Shown here one piece after another: positions 56,146 through 62,625 of a stretch of DNA of 62,625 bases; position 1 is the first letter of the stretch; every line of letters begins with the position of its first letter. The position numbers and the translations under genes were made by a program. The stretch spans positions 1 to 62,625 of the forward strand of contig JAJDOI010000075.1 of assembly GCA_022340245.1 (NCBI GenBank), written 5' to 3'. This DNA is from Thiogranum sp. (GTDB lineage: Bacteria; Pseudomonadota; Gammaproteobacteria; DSM-19610). Below the pieces are notes generated by a model. That model saw only the letters and a list, made by a program, of their open reading frames with translations, searched no databases and was not told the origin of the DNA.

Positions 56146-56934
56146 GTGGAACTTGTCCGCAAACCCGCCGTAGCCGGGATGTTCTACCCTGACGATCCGG
56201 GGCTGCTGCAGCAACAGCTGGAAACTTTCCTGGGTGCCGGGCAACCGGGCGCCGAACACCCCAAGGCGCTTATCGTCCCGCACGCCGGCTACATCTATTC
56301 CGGCCCCGTGGCCGCCAGCGCCTACCGGCTGTTGCAGGCCATGCGTGAGCGGATTACGCGTGTCGTGCTGCTGGGACCGTCACACCGTGTGGCCTTCTCC
56401 GGGCTCGCCGCCACCGGCATGGCGTATTTTTCCACCCCGCTCGGGCTGGTCAAAATCGATCGCAAGGCAATAGATGACATTCTGGTGCTGCCACAGGTCA
56501 GGATTATCGACGAGGCTCACCGCGAGGAACACAGTCTCGAAGTCCAGCTGCCCTTCCTGCAGAAAGTACTGGGCGACGACTTCGGTCTGGTGCCCCTGGT
56601 GGTTGGCGACGCCGACAGCGAAAGCGTCGACGAGGTTATTGAAGCCCTCTGGGGTGGGCCCGAAACCCTGTTCGTGATCAGCTCGGATCTCAGCCATTAT
56701 CACGATTACGACACCGCCCGCCACCTCGACAGCGCAACATCGCGCGCGATAGAGGAACTCAATCCCCGCGCCATCGCCTATGAACAGGCCTGTGGCCGCA
56801 ATCCGGTCAACGGCATGCTGGTTGCCGCCCGGCACCACCGGCTGCACGCCAGGACCCTGGACCTGCGCAACTCGGGAGACACTGCCGGCGGTCGCGACCG
56901 CGTCGTCGGCTATGGTGCCTATGCCTTTGTCTGA
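56146..56934 (+). CDS. amrB: AmmeMemoRadiSam system protein B (MEMO1 family)
   Basis: A 262-residue protein of the MEMO/LigB-like dioxygenase superfamily: RKPAVAGMFYPDDP start, VPHAGYIYSGPVAASAY, LLGPSHRV, EHSLEVQLPFLQ, SSDLSHYHDY and CGRNPVNGML. The His residues that would hold metal (HAGY, SH, EHS, SHY) are present. Its biochemical role in bacteria is not settled. GTG start with GGGAGG at good spacing. It overlaps the AMMECR1 gene by 14 bases. Confidence 0.92.
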   Translation: MELVRKPAVAGMFYPDDPGLLQQQLETFLGAGQPGAEHPKALIVPHAGYIYSGPVAASAYRLLQAMRERITRVVLLGPSHRVAFSGLAATGMAYFSTPLGLVKIDRKAIDDILVLPQVRIIDEAHREEHSLEVQLPFLQKVLGDDFGLVPLVVGDADSESVDEVIEALWGGPETLFVISSDLSHYHDYDTARHLDSATSRAIEELNPRAIAYEQACGRNPVNGMLVAARHHRLHARTLDLRNSGDTAGGRDRVVGYGAYAFV

Positions 56935-57487
56935 GGCCGAAGGCGCCCTGTTGCTGGTGACAGCGCGCCAGTCCATCGAGTACGGTCTGAGTCACAATCG
57001 GGCGCTGCCGGTAACACCGGCCGCACACCCGCCGCTGGACAAGCCGGGAGCAAGCTTTGTTACCCTGCACCGCCACGGCGAACTTCGCGGTTGTATCGGC
57101 AGCCTCCAGGCCAGTCGACCGATGCTCGAGGATGTTGCGGAAAACGCCTACGCGGCGGCTTTTCGCGACCCCCGCTTCATTCCCCTGCAAGCCAATGAAC
57201 TGGACGAGATCGACATCGCCGTATCGGTACTCTCGGAGCCCGAAGCGCTCCACTTCGACGATGAGCAGGAGCTGCTGGCGCAGCTGCGTCCCGGCATCGA
57301 CGGACTGATCCTGGAGGACGACGGCAAACGCGGGACATTCCTGCCGAGCGTTTGGGAAAGCCTGCCGGCAAAAACCGAGTTTCTCGCCCACCTAAAACGC
57401 AAGGCCGGTTTGCCCGCCGATCACTGGTCCGACAGCCTGAAGATGTGGCGCTACACGACCGAAACGTTCGGTGAGCCCGCCGAGTAG
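56921..57487 (+). CDS. amrA: AmmeMemoRadiSam system protein A (AMMECR1 domain)
   Basis: A 188-residue AMMECR1 protein. The signature LRGCIGSL (residues about 53-60) and PRFIPLQANELDEIDIAVSVLSEPE are present, and the end KMWRYTTETFGEP is typical. Found with MEMO and a radical SAM enzyme (AmrS) in many bacteria; no radical SAM gene lies next to this pair. ATG 56921 is chosen; ATG 56912 is an alternative. It converges with the pentapeptide gene with six bases between stops. Confidence 0.92.
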   Translation: MPLSEAEGALLLVTARQSIEYGLSHNRALPVTPAAHPPLDKPGASFVTLHRHGELRGCIGSLQASRPMLEDVAENAYAAAFRDPRFIPLQANELDEIDIAVSVLSEPEALHFDDEQELLAQLRPGIDGLILEDDGKRGTFLPSVWESLPAKTEFLAHLKRKAGLPADHWSDSLKMWRYTTETFGEPAE

Positions 57488-57493
57488 GTAGTG

Positions 57494-58414
57494 TTAGCGG
57501 GCGCGCCTGCAGGCGCCGACCGACCCCTTGAGACAGGGTTTGCGGTCGATCCAGATGGCATTGCTGAGATCGGCCCCGGACAGGTCAGCGCCCTCCATGC
57601 GCGTGTCGCTGAGATTGGCGTAGGAAAGATCGGCGTTGGTAAAACGCACATTGCGCAAGTCGGCGCCGCGTGCCGTGGCCCCGACCAGGCTGGCGTGACT
57701 CAGGTCGGCATTGCTCAGGTTGCCGAAAGTGATGCTCGAGTACTGCAGATCGGCCCCGGCGAGGCGGGCGCTGCGCAGGTCGATGGCATCGAGCCGGGCG
57801 TTGCGCATGTGCGCGCCGACCAGATTCGCCTCGCTTGAATCCAGTCCCGACAGATTGCAGCCGTCCCAGTTCACGCCCGGCCGCGCAGTGGCATTGCAAT
57901 CCGGGGGCGGCTGGTCTGGCTGAACCTGCCGCAGCAGGTAGCTCAGTACGAAACCCAGCAAAACCAGCGCGGCGAAACTCAAGGGGTAGCGGTAGAGATC
58001 GGTTTTGCGCTGCTGGCGGTGCGCAACCTGGTACTTGAGCTCGCGATAGCGCAGCATGTCCTGTGCTTCCGGCTGCCGGCGCTCCGGCCCTGTGCGACGT
58101 TCCCGTACAGCGGCCGGCAGATCGTCGCCCTCGCCGTCACGCCGGTCGCGCGGCCGGCGTTCATCTTCGTGCAATCGCGCCATCATGAGCTTTTGCAGGT
58201 TTTCATCGGTGGGCGGCAACGTCATGACTTCGGGGATGAGTTCGGGATAGCGATTCAGCGTCGCCCACTCGCCTTCATCCGGTCGCAGTTCGTCGTCCTG
58301 CCGGATGCGTCCCAACAGGATGTATCTGCCGATCTGCTTTTCCGGATAGGGACCACGCACCACGCCATTGCGGCGTGTGTACCACAGTACGCGTTTTTGC
58401 TTTATCTCGCTCAT
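57494..58414 (-). CDS. Pentapeptide-repeat membrane protein with GYF-like N-terminal domain
   Basis: A 306-residue protein. Residues about 8-70 (LWYTRRNGVVRGPYPEKQIGRYILLGRI, DELRPDEGEWATL) resemble a GYF_2-type domain. A charged linker rich in Arg, Asp and Glu follows (about 75-140). One membrane segment is at about 143-163 (LSFAALVLLGFVLSYLL). The C-terminal part holds about 17 pentapeptide repeats (A[D/N]LxxA; LVGAHMRNARLDAIDLRSARL) forming a right-handed beta helix in the periplasm, with Cys residues at both ends (CNATA, CLKGSVGAC). Partner and function unknown. Confidence 0.85.
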   Translation of the reverse strand: MSEIKQKRVLWYTRRNGVVRGPYPEKQIGRYILLGRIRQDDELRPDEGEWATLNRYPELIPEVMTLPPTDENLQKLMMARLHEDERRPRDRRDGEGDDLPAAVRERRTGPERRQPEAQDMLRYRELKYQVAHRQQRKTDLYRYPLSFAALVLLGFVLSYLLRQVQPDQPPPDCNATARPGVNWDGCNLSGLDSSEANLVGAHMRNARLDAIDLRSARLAGADLQYSSITFGNLSNADLSHASLVGATARGADLRNVRFTNADLSYANLSDTRMEGADLSGADLSNAIWIDRKPCLKGSVGACRRAR

Positions 58415-58505
58415 CGTCCGGCCTGCTGATTACCCGCCTGGCGTTCCCTTCCCGTGCCAAATACTGCAGTATAGGTGCCAGTTGCGAACTGACCCCGGCA
58501 CCGAT

Positions 58506-59999
58506 ATGGAAACCTCGGGACCTACTTCCGGCATCCCGCCAATCCCCGCCAGCACGCTTCGACAGGTGACGCCGCCCATGCAGATCGGTCAGCTGCTGCA
58601 GGCGACAGTGCTTGAGAACGATGCCGGCAGAATCCTGCTCTCCGTAGGTCATCGGCAGCTCAGCGCCGACTCTTCACTGTCATTTCGCCCCGGCGAGGTG
58701 CTGACGCTGCAAGTGCGCGAGCTGGGTGCCCAACCGGTCCTCAAAATCATCGCCGCGCTGCAGGAGTCCGCGGTCGCCCAGGCGGTGCGCACGCTGCTGC
58801 CCCGCTATGGCCCCACCACCCCCCTGTTGGCCAATCTGTCACTGCTGGCACGTACCGCGAAGCCACCACTCCCGCCGCCGATCAGCGCAGTTGCCGCGAC
58901 GCTGGTTCGCAACCTGGCTGACGTCGCGGCCCTGGCGACACCACAGGGCCTGAAAACGGCCATACAGAACTCCGGCATCCTGTTGGAGAACCGCCTGGCG
59001 CTGGCCACCTACACCCCGGCTGCAGCGGGCCCCATGGAGAGTGACTTCAAAGCCAATCTGCTGCGCCTTATCCAGCTGGTACGCAACTGGCCAGGCAGTG
59101 ACCAGACACCGCCAGCACCCTCGGCGCCGGCCGGCCGGCCCGCGGGCCCACAGGCTCCGGGGCCATCCCCACAACCGGCGCCATCCGACCCCGCCGGTAA
59201 CCGCCCACCGGCGTCCAGCGCGTCGCCGAGCCCGCCAACACCCCCGCCGGCAACGGTAGCCGCTGACCCGAAAACCCCCCAGGCACCGCCCGCCGCGCAG
59301 ACGCAAAACCTGCAGCGTGCCATCGAGACTGCCGCAACCCCGCCGCCGCAACGACCCGGTGCCGTCCCTGCTGCGCCCACCGCATCGCTGGCGGGCACGG
59401 CCCCCAGCCAACCGGCAAGCCCGCAAGCAGCGGCTGCCGACGGACTCAATCCACCGTTTGCGGGGGCGGCACCGATACCGCAGTCACCGGTGCAGGCGAG
59501 TATCGATTTGCTCAACCGGCTTGGCCACGTCCGCCTGGACCTGCTGCAGCAAACCGAGGCGGCGCTGGCGAGAATGCACCTGAACCAGCTCGTCAGCCTG
59601 CCGCGCGAGGGCCATCACCGGCTCGTCGAGTGGCTGTTCGACATCCCTGTACGGCGTGACGACGACATCGACCTGTGGTCGGTGCGTTTCCACCGCGACG
59701 CCGATAACAGAACGGCGGCGCGCGAGCCGGCGGATGCAAACTGGAGCGTACAGCTGGCCTTCGACCTGCCCGGACTGGGCCCCATGCAGGCGCAGGTCAA
59801 TCTCCACGGTGAGCGCGTGTCGACCTATTTCCGGGCCGAGCGAGCGGAGATGTTGCCGATGTTGCGCGACCACTTGCACGAGTTGCGCCGGGCATTGCTG
59901 GACGCCGGGCTGGAAGTCGGCGATATCGACTGCCGGCAGGGCGTCACCCGGGACGTCGGCGAACGCCCCGTCAACCCGCTGATCGACGAGAAAGCATGA
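58506..59999 (+). CDS. fliK: FliK-like flagellar hook-length control protein
   Basis: A 497-residue protein. The N-terminal domain (about 1-170) is ordered, a Pro/Ala-rich disordered region follows (about 200-330), and the C-terminal Flg_hook-type domain (about 340-497) includes LPREGHHRLVEWLFDIPVRRDDDIDLWSVRF, LPGLGPMQAQVNLHGERVSTYF and LRRALLDAGLEVGDIDCRQG. FliK acts as a ruler and triggers the export switch at FlhB. Immediately downstream is a stand-alone FlhB C-terminal domain that overlaps it (ATGA). It could be a second FliK, as some gammaproteobacteria carry two. Confidence 0.88.
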   Translation: METSGPTSGIPPIPASTLRQVTPPMQIGQLLQATVLENDAGRILLSVGHRQLSADSSLSFRPGEVLTLQVRELGAQPVLKIIAALQESAVAQAVRTLLPRYGPTTPLLANLSLLARTAKPPLPPPISAVAATLVRNLADVAALATPQGLKTAIQNSGILLENRLALATYTPAAAGPMESDFKANLLRLIQLVRNWPGSDQTPPAPSAPAGRPAGPQAPGPSPQPAPSDPAGNRPPASSASPSPPTPPPATVAADPKTPQAPPAAQTQNLQRAIETAATPPPQRPGAVPAAPTASLAGTAPSQPASPQAAAADGLNPPFAGAAPIPQSPVQASIDLLNRLGHVRLDLLQQTEAALARMHLNQLVSLPREGHHRLVEWLFDIPVRRDDDIDLWSVRFHRDADNRTAAREPADANWSVQLAFDLPGLGPMQAQVNLHGERVSTYFRAERAEMLPMLRDHLHELRRALLDAGLEVGDIDCRQGVTRDVGERPVNPLIDEKA

Positions 60000-60286
60000 A
60001 TACACCGAAACAACCACTGCCGCTGGCCGTTGCGCTCGAATACGACGGCGAGAACGCCCCGCGGGTCACCGCGAAGGGCCGCGATCAGGTGGCCGAACAG
60101 ATCGTTCGGCTGGCCGAGAAGCATGGCATTCCATTACAGGAAAACGCGCCGCTGGCGGGGATACTGGCAAAGGTGGAGCTGGGCGAAGAGATTCCCGAGA
60201 CGCTGTACCTGGCGGTCGCGCAAGTGATTGCCTTTGCCTATCACCTTTCGGGAAAGATACCGAAGCAGCCCGGCGACGGGTCTTAG
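59996..60286 (+). CDS. Stand-alone FlhB C-terminal domain protein
   Basis: A 96-residue protein matching the cytoplasmic C-terminal domain of FlhB/YscU export switch proteins (LAVALEYDGENAPRVTAKGRDQVAEQIVRLAEKHGIPLQENAPLAGILAKVELGEEIPETLYLAVAQVIAFAY). It lacks the membrane domain and the NPTH autocleavage site, which would be just upstream, so it looks like the already-cleaved FlhB-CC. Such FlhX proteins can partly replace FlhB-CC in other bacteria. It is coupled to fliK, consistent with substrate switching. Confidence 0.92.
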   Translation: MNTPKQPLPLAVALEYDGENAPRVTAKGRDQVAEQIVRLAEKHGIPLQENAPLAGILAKVELGEEIPETLYLAVAQVIAFAYHLSGKIPKQPGDGS

Positions 60287-60311
60287 CGCCCCTGGGTTGG
60301 TGATATGAATG

Positions 60312-60707
60312 CTAGGCCGTGCCGCGCTGCATCATCACCAGCAGTTCGGCCTCGCCACGGGTCAACCCGCAGGTTTCCACCAGCTCATCGATGTCAGCAC
60401 CGCGGGTGACCAACTGGCTGGCCTGGGAATACGGCCGTTCAACGCCGGCCCGCATTTCGAGCTGGTCCTGGCGTTCGGTGATGCGCTGAACCTGCTGTTC
60501 CAGCTTGACGACGTGTTCGCCAGCACCCAGCGATGCGCTGCACAAGGCGCCCAGTTCCTGCTCCAGGTGGTGGACCCTCTCGCGCAGATCGGAGCCGCTT
60601 TCGGCCAGGCCCGCGGCAACACTGCGTGCGTCGCGTAAGGCGTGGGTCTGGTAGACCAGGCCGATACAGGCCAGGCTGGTAAGGGCAATCAACAAGGCAA
60701 TAATCAT
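60312..60707 (-). CDS. DUF2802 family protein
   Basis: A 131-residue protein with one N-terminal membrane segment (residues 1-20) and a coiled coil (LRERVHHLEQELGALCS; HVVKLEQQVQRITERQDQLEMR), ending in a small helical domain with ATYLVTRGADIDELVETCGLTRGEAELLVMMQR-like sequence typical of DUF2802. Found next to cheW and parA in many gammaproteobacteria; role unknown. ATG 60707 with GAGGTG upstream is preferred over GTG 60716. It converges with the FlhB-like gene. Confidence 0.85.
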   Translation of the reverse strand: MIIALLIALTSLACIGLVYQTHALRDARSVAAGLAESGSDLRERVHHLEQELGALCSASLGAGEHVVKLEQQVQRITERQDQLEMRAGVERPYSQASQLVTRGADIDELVETCGLTRGEAELLVMMQRGTA

Positions 60708-60719
60708 GCTAAGCACACC

Positions 60720-60899
60720 TCAGGCGTACTCGTCGACGTGGGGAGCGTCATCGTCTTTTTTGCGACGCCGCTGTTGATCGGATTGCCGGTCGCCGGTAGC
60801 CGGTTTGCGCCTTGGCGCCTGGCTGCTCGAACCGCTGCCGCCGGCCGGCCGCGTCGGCGGTATCGGGTAGGTAGGCGGCAGGTGTCCGATTTCGCCCAT
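60720..60899 (-). CDS. Small polar protein (59 residues) between cheW and DUF2802
   Basis: Too short for common gene-length filters. It opens MGEIGHLPPTYPIPPTRPAGG and is rich in Pro, Arg, Gln and Lys, ending DDDAPHVDEYA. The acidic, aromatic C-terminus looks like a short interaction tag; I recall similar ends (PHIDEYA-like) in proteins at this position in other gammaproteobacteria, which supports it being real. AGGT precedes the ATG. It stops four bases before the GTG alternative of DUF2802 and lies in the same direction as cheW. Likely disordered. Confidence 0.7.
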   Translation of the reverse strand: MGEIGHLPPTYPIPPTRPAGGSGSSSQAPRRKPATGDRQSDQQRRRKKDDDAPHVDEYA

Positions 60900-60937
60900 G
60901 ACAACATACCTGCTGGTTCACCGGGGACGTAGCGGAC

Positions 60938-61420
60938 CTAGAGGTCGGCCAGTTCGTCCCATTCCTCGTCGGTGAGCAATTTGTTCAGGTCCACCAGGAT
61001 CAACAGCTCGCCGTCGCGGCTGGCCACGCCCTGGATGTACTTGGCGCTTTCGTCATTGCCCACGCTGGGTGCTGATTCGACGTCGGACTGGGTCAGGTCC
61101 ACGACCTCGGCGACACAGTCGACCAGGATACCGACCACGTGCTTGGCGCCCTCGATGATCACGATGCGGGTGGAGTCGGTGACCTCGCTGGTCGCCAGCC
61201 CCAGGCGGATACGCGTGTCTATGACCGTCACCACGTTGCCGCGCAGATTGATAATCCCGAGGACGTAGTGCGGGGCACCCGGTACCGGCGCAATTTCCGA
61301 CACCCGCAGGACTTCCTGCACCTGCATGACGTTGATACCGTAGATCTCGTCCGCGAGACGGAATGTAACCCACTGGATTACTGACTCATTTGAACTGTTG
61401 TTGGCTGCAACCTTGGCCAT
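60938..61420 (-). CDS. cheW: Chemotaxis coupling protein CheW
   Basis: A 160-residue CheW protein. The domain starts at about residue 15 (WVTFRLADEIYGINVMQVQEVLR), has the receptor/CheA-binding core APHYVLGIINLRGNVVTVIDTRIRLGL and ends in a D-rich helix (LLTDEEWDELADL). It couples chemoreceptors to CheA at the inner membrane face. It lies with the second CheW-type gene and parA on the minus strand, a standard chemotaxis block in polar flagellates. Confidence 0.95.
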   Translation of the reverse strand: MAKVAANNSSNESVIQWVTFRLADEIYGINVMQVQEVLRVSEIAPVPGAPHYVLGIINLRGNVVTVIDTRIRLGLATSEVTDSTRIVIIEGAKHVVGILVDCVAEVVDLTQSDVESAPSVGNDESAKYIQGVASRDGELLILVDLNKLLTDEEWDELADL

Positions 61421-61525
61421 GTCCGAACCTCGAGTTGGTTGGTCTGGTACGCGGCGTTGACGTCAAAAAGTCGTCATCCACCATCATACCTTGGTAAATG
61501 CACGATCTATGCCACGCCCCGGCGG

Positions 61526-62170
61526 TCAACGCGTGCCGCCCGCCAGTTCCCCGGTCAGCTGGTCGATATCGAGCAGCGCGCACATCCGCTCGATCACCGT
61601 GCCCGCGAGCCACAGGCGTTTACCGGTCGCGCCGCGCCACTTCACGTCCGCGCTGCCCAGCTCCACGACGTCGCCGATACCGCTACAGGCGAGCGCCCAG
61701 CGACCTTCGTCGATCATCACCAGTTTGCGGCAGCGCTCGGCGGCGTCCTCCGGCAGCTGCGCAGCCTGGTCAGCGGGCAGAACGAAACGCGCCGTGTCGA
61801 CCACCTTGGACTGCAGCCCCTGGTAAGGAACCACGCCGAGAAATAACGGCGAATGACCGGGCATGGGCGTCAGCGCCTCGGCACTGGACACCACGCCCTT
61901 GAGTTTGACCAGCGGCACCGCCAGCGTCAGCCCCGCAACCTCGAACAGCAAAGCCTGGAAGCGGGACTCGGCCCAGTCCGGCACCACGCCATGGCCGGTT
62001 GCCACGACTGCGGGAGCGACGGTCTGCTCCGCGACGCTCGTCACCGGCTCTGCAGGGCCGGAAGGCGACGACACCGGCGGCGGCAATGCTTCCCCGAGCA
62101 AGGCGTCCAGATAGGCGCGCAGCGCCAGCTGCTGATTGAGGACCTGGTATTGACGGCTATCGGTCTTCAT
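61526..62170 (-). CDS. CheW-domain protein (second, longer)
   Basis: A 214-residue protein. Residues 1-70 form a poorly conserved linker (ALPPPVSSPSGPAEP) after a short helical start (YQVLNQQLALRAYLDALL). A CheW domain follows (FQALLFEVAGLTLAVPLVKLKGVV; FLGVVPYQGLQSKVVDTARFVLP). The usual NLRG loop is replaced by PYQG, so binding to CheA may differ. In pseudomonads and vibrios such a protein next to ParC-like ATPases places chemotaxis arrays at the pole; a similar role is inferred. Its ATG overlaps the parA stop (ATGA). Confidence 0.88.
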   Translation of the reverse strand: MKTDSRQYQVLNQQLALRAYLDALLGEALPPPVSSPSGPAEPVTSVAEQTVAPAVVATGHGVVPDWAESRFQALLFEVAGLTLAVPLVKLKGVVSSAEALTPMPGHSPLFLGVVPYQGLQSKVVDTARFVLPADQAAQLPEDAAERCRKLVMIDEGRWALACSGIGDVVELGSADVKWRGATGKRLWLAGTVIERMCALLDIDQLTGELAGGTR

Positions 62171-62625
62171 GGCGCCAGGGCCTGCGCTGCGGGGGCCTCG
62201 ACCGCCGGCACCGGCGCGAGCAGCGAGCGCAGCAGCGAGCCGTAGGCCTGGGCGCCACGCGCCTGCGGGTTATACACATTGAGCGGCACGCCCGTGCGGC
62301 TGGCTTCGCGAAACTGGGTGTCGACCGGAATCACGCGCGTCCACAGCTCGTCGCCGTACTGGTCACGCAGCGCACGCAAGGCGTGCATGGAGGCGCGGGT
62401 GCGCCGATCGAAGAACGTCGGGATAACCGTGTAGGGCAAGGAACCCCCGCGCGAACGGCCGATCATCTGCAGTGTGTGCAGCATCCGCTCGAGGCCTTTG
62501 AGCGCGAGAAACTCCGTCTGCACCGGGATCAGGAGGCGCTCGCAGGCCGCGAGCGCGTTGACCATCAACACCCCCAGCATCGGCGGACAGTCCATGAGCA
62601 CGTAGTCGAACCGGTCCTGCAGACG
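62167..62625 (-). CDS. ParA/MinD-type ATPase, C-terminal part (cut by window edge)
   Basis: At least 152 residues, with the 5' part outside the window. The visible sequence starts RLQDRFDYVLMDCPPMLGVL, containing the DCPP Walker B-type motif of ParA/Soj ATPases, then IPVQTEFLALKGLERML and IPTFFDRRTRASMHALRALRDQYG, and FREASRTGVPLNVY. The position next to cheW genes fits a ParC-type chemotaxis-array positioning ATPase rather than chromosome ParA. The C-terminus is Ala/Pro-rich. Confidence 0.9.
   Translation of the reverse strand, partial: RLQDRFDYVLMDCPPMLGVLMVNALAACERLLIPVQTEFLALKGLERMLHTLQMIGRSRGGSLPYTVIPTFFDRRTRASMHALRALRDQYGDELWTRVIPVDTQFREASRTGVPLNVYNPQARGAQAYGSLLRSLLAPVPAVEAPAAQALAP

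Overview
The window is a 62.6 kb stretch of high-GC chromosome (a guess of a little over 60% GC by eye) from a flagellated gammaproteobacterium. The gene set (DUF1841, queA-tgt-yajC-secD-secF, hemN with an Anr/Fnr-type box, and a parA-cheW-cheW-DUF2802 block) looks most like Chromatiales or a nearby lineage; this placement is inference. I saw no insertion sequences, prophage genes, CRISPR array or rRNA. One tRNA gene, tRNA-Leu(CAA), is present. Genes are dense and many overlap by 1-14 bases.

Region by region. (1) 0-6.3 kb: a DUF1841 gene, then a copper block. It holds a secreted peptide with six EGKCG repeats (HvfA type), its multinuclear iron oxidase (HvfB, DUF692), partner protein (HvfC, DUF2063) and a DoxX membrane protein, followed by a two-HMA copper P-type ATPase and a CopZ chaperone. 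(2) 6.4-11.9 kb, minus strand: an orphan NodT-type outer membrane efflux lipoprotein, an unusually AT-rich intergenic patch, an outer membrane beta-barrel protein, an HcaT-like MFS transporter and aroC. (3) 12-17.2 kb: hemN under a likely Anr/Fnr box, a small conserved protein, prmB, then SCO, PCuAC and psd. (4) 17.3-27.2 kb: a giant AsmA-like protein; a His-rich secreted protein beside an ECF sigma, zinc-finger anti-sigma and DUF3106 set; suhB; a Cys-rich membrane protein; a secreted alpha/beta hydrolase with a possible Anr/Fnr box; an odd SlyD; an SCP2 protein. (5) 27.3-32.9 kb: secF-secD-yajC-tgt-queA and tRNA-Leu. (6) 33-43.2 kb: an OmpR-type two-component system and a MoxR/Bat (aerotolerance-type) operon, then an HdeD-like protein. 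(7) 43.3-52.8 kb: glycogen genes glgP, malQ, a GH57 enzyme, glgC and glgB, with no glgA in the window. (8) 52.9-58.4 kb: two tandem PhnD-like binding proteins plus a histidine kinase, AmmeMemoRadiSam proteins B and A, and a pentapeptide-repeat membrane protein. (9) 58.5-62.6 kb: FliK-like, a stand-alone FlhB C-terminal domain, DUF2802, a 59-residue protein, two CheW-type proteins and the C-terminal part of a ParA/MinD-type ATPase cut by the window edge.

How parts work together: two copper groups (periplasmic Cu-binding RiPP plus export; SCO plus PCuAC for cytochrome oxidase copper centres) suggest strong periplasmic copper handling. Two Anr/Fnr-like boxes suggest oxygen-responsive control. 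The most promising candidates for a little-described system are the binding-protein pair with its kinase (52.9-56.1 kb) and the His-rich/ECF/DUF3106 module (21.3-23.2 kb). The copper RiPP cluster belongs to a recently characterised family but has an unusual repeat layout.
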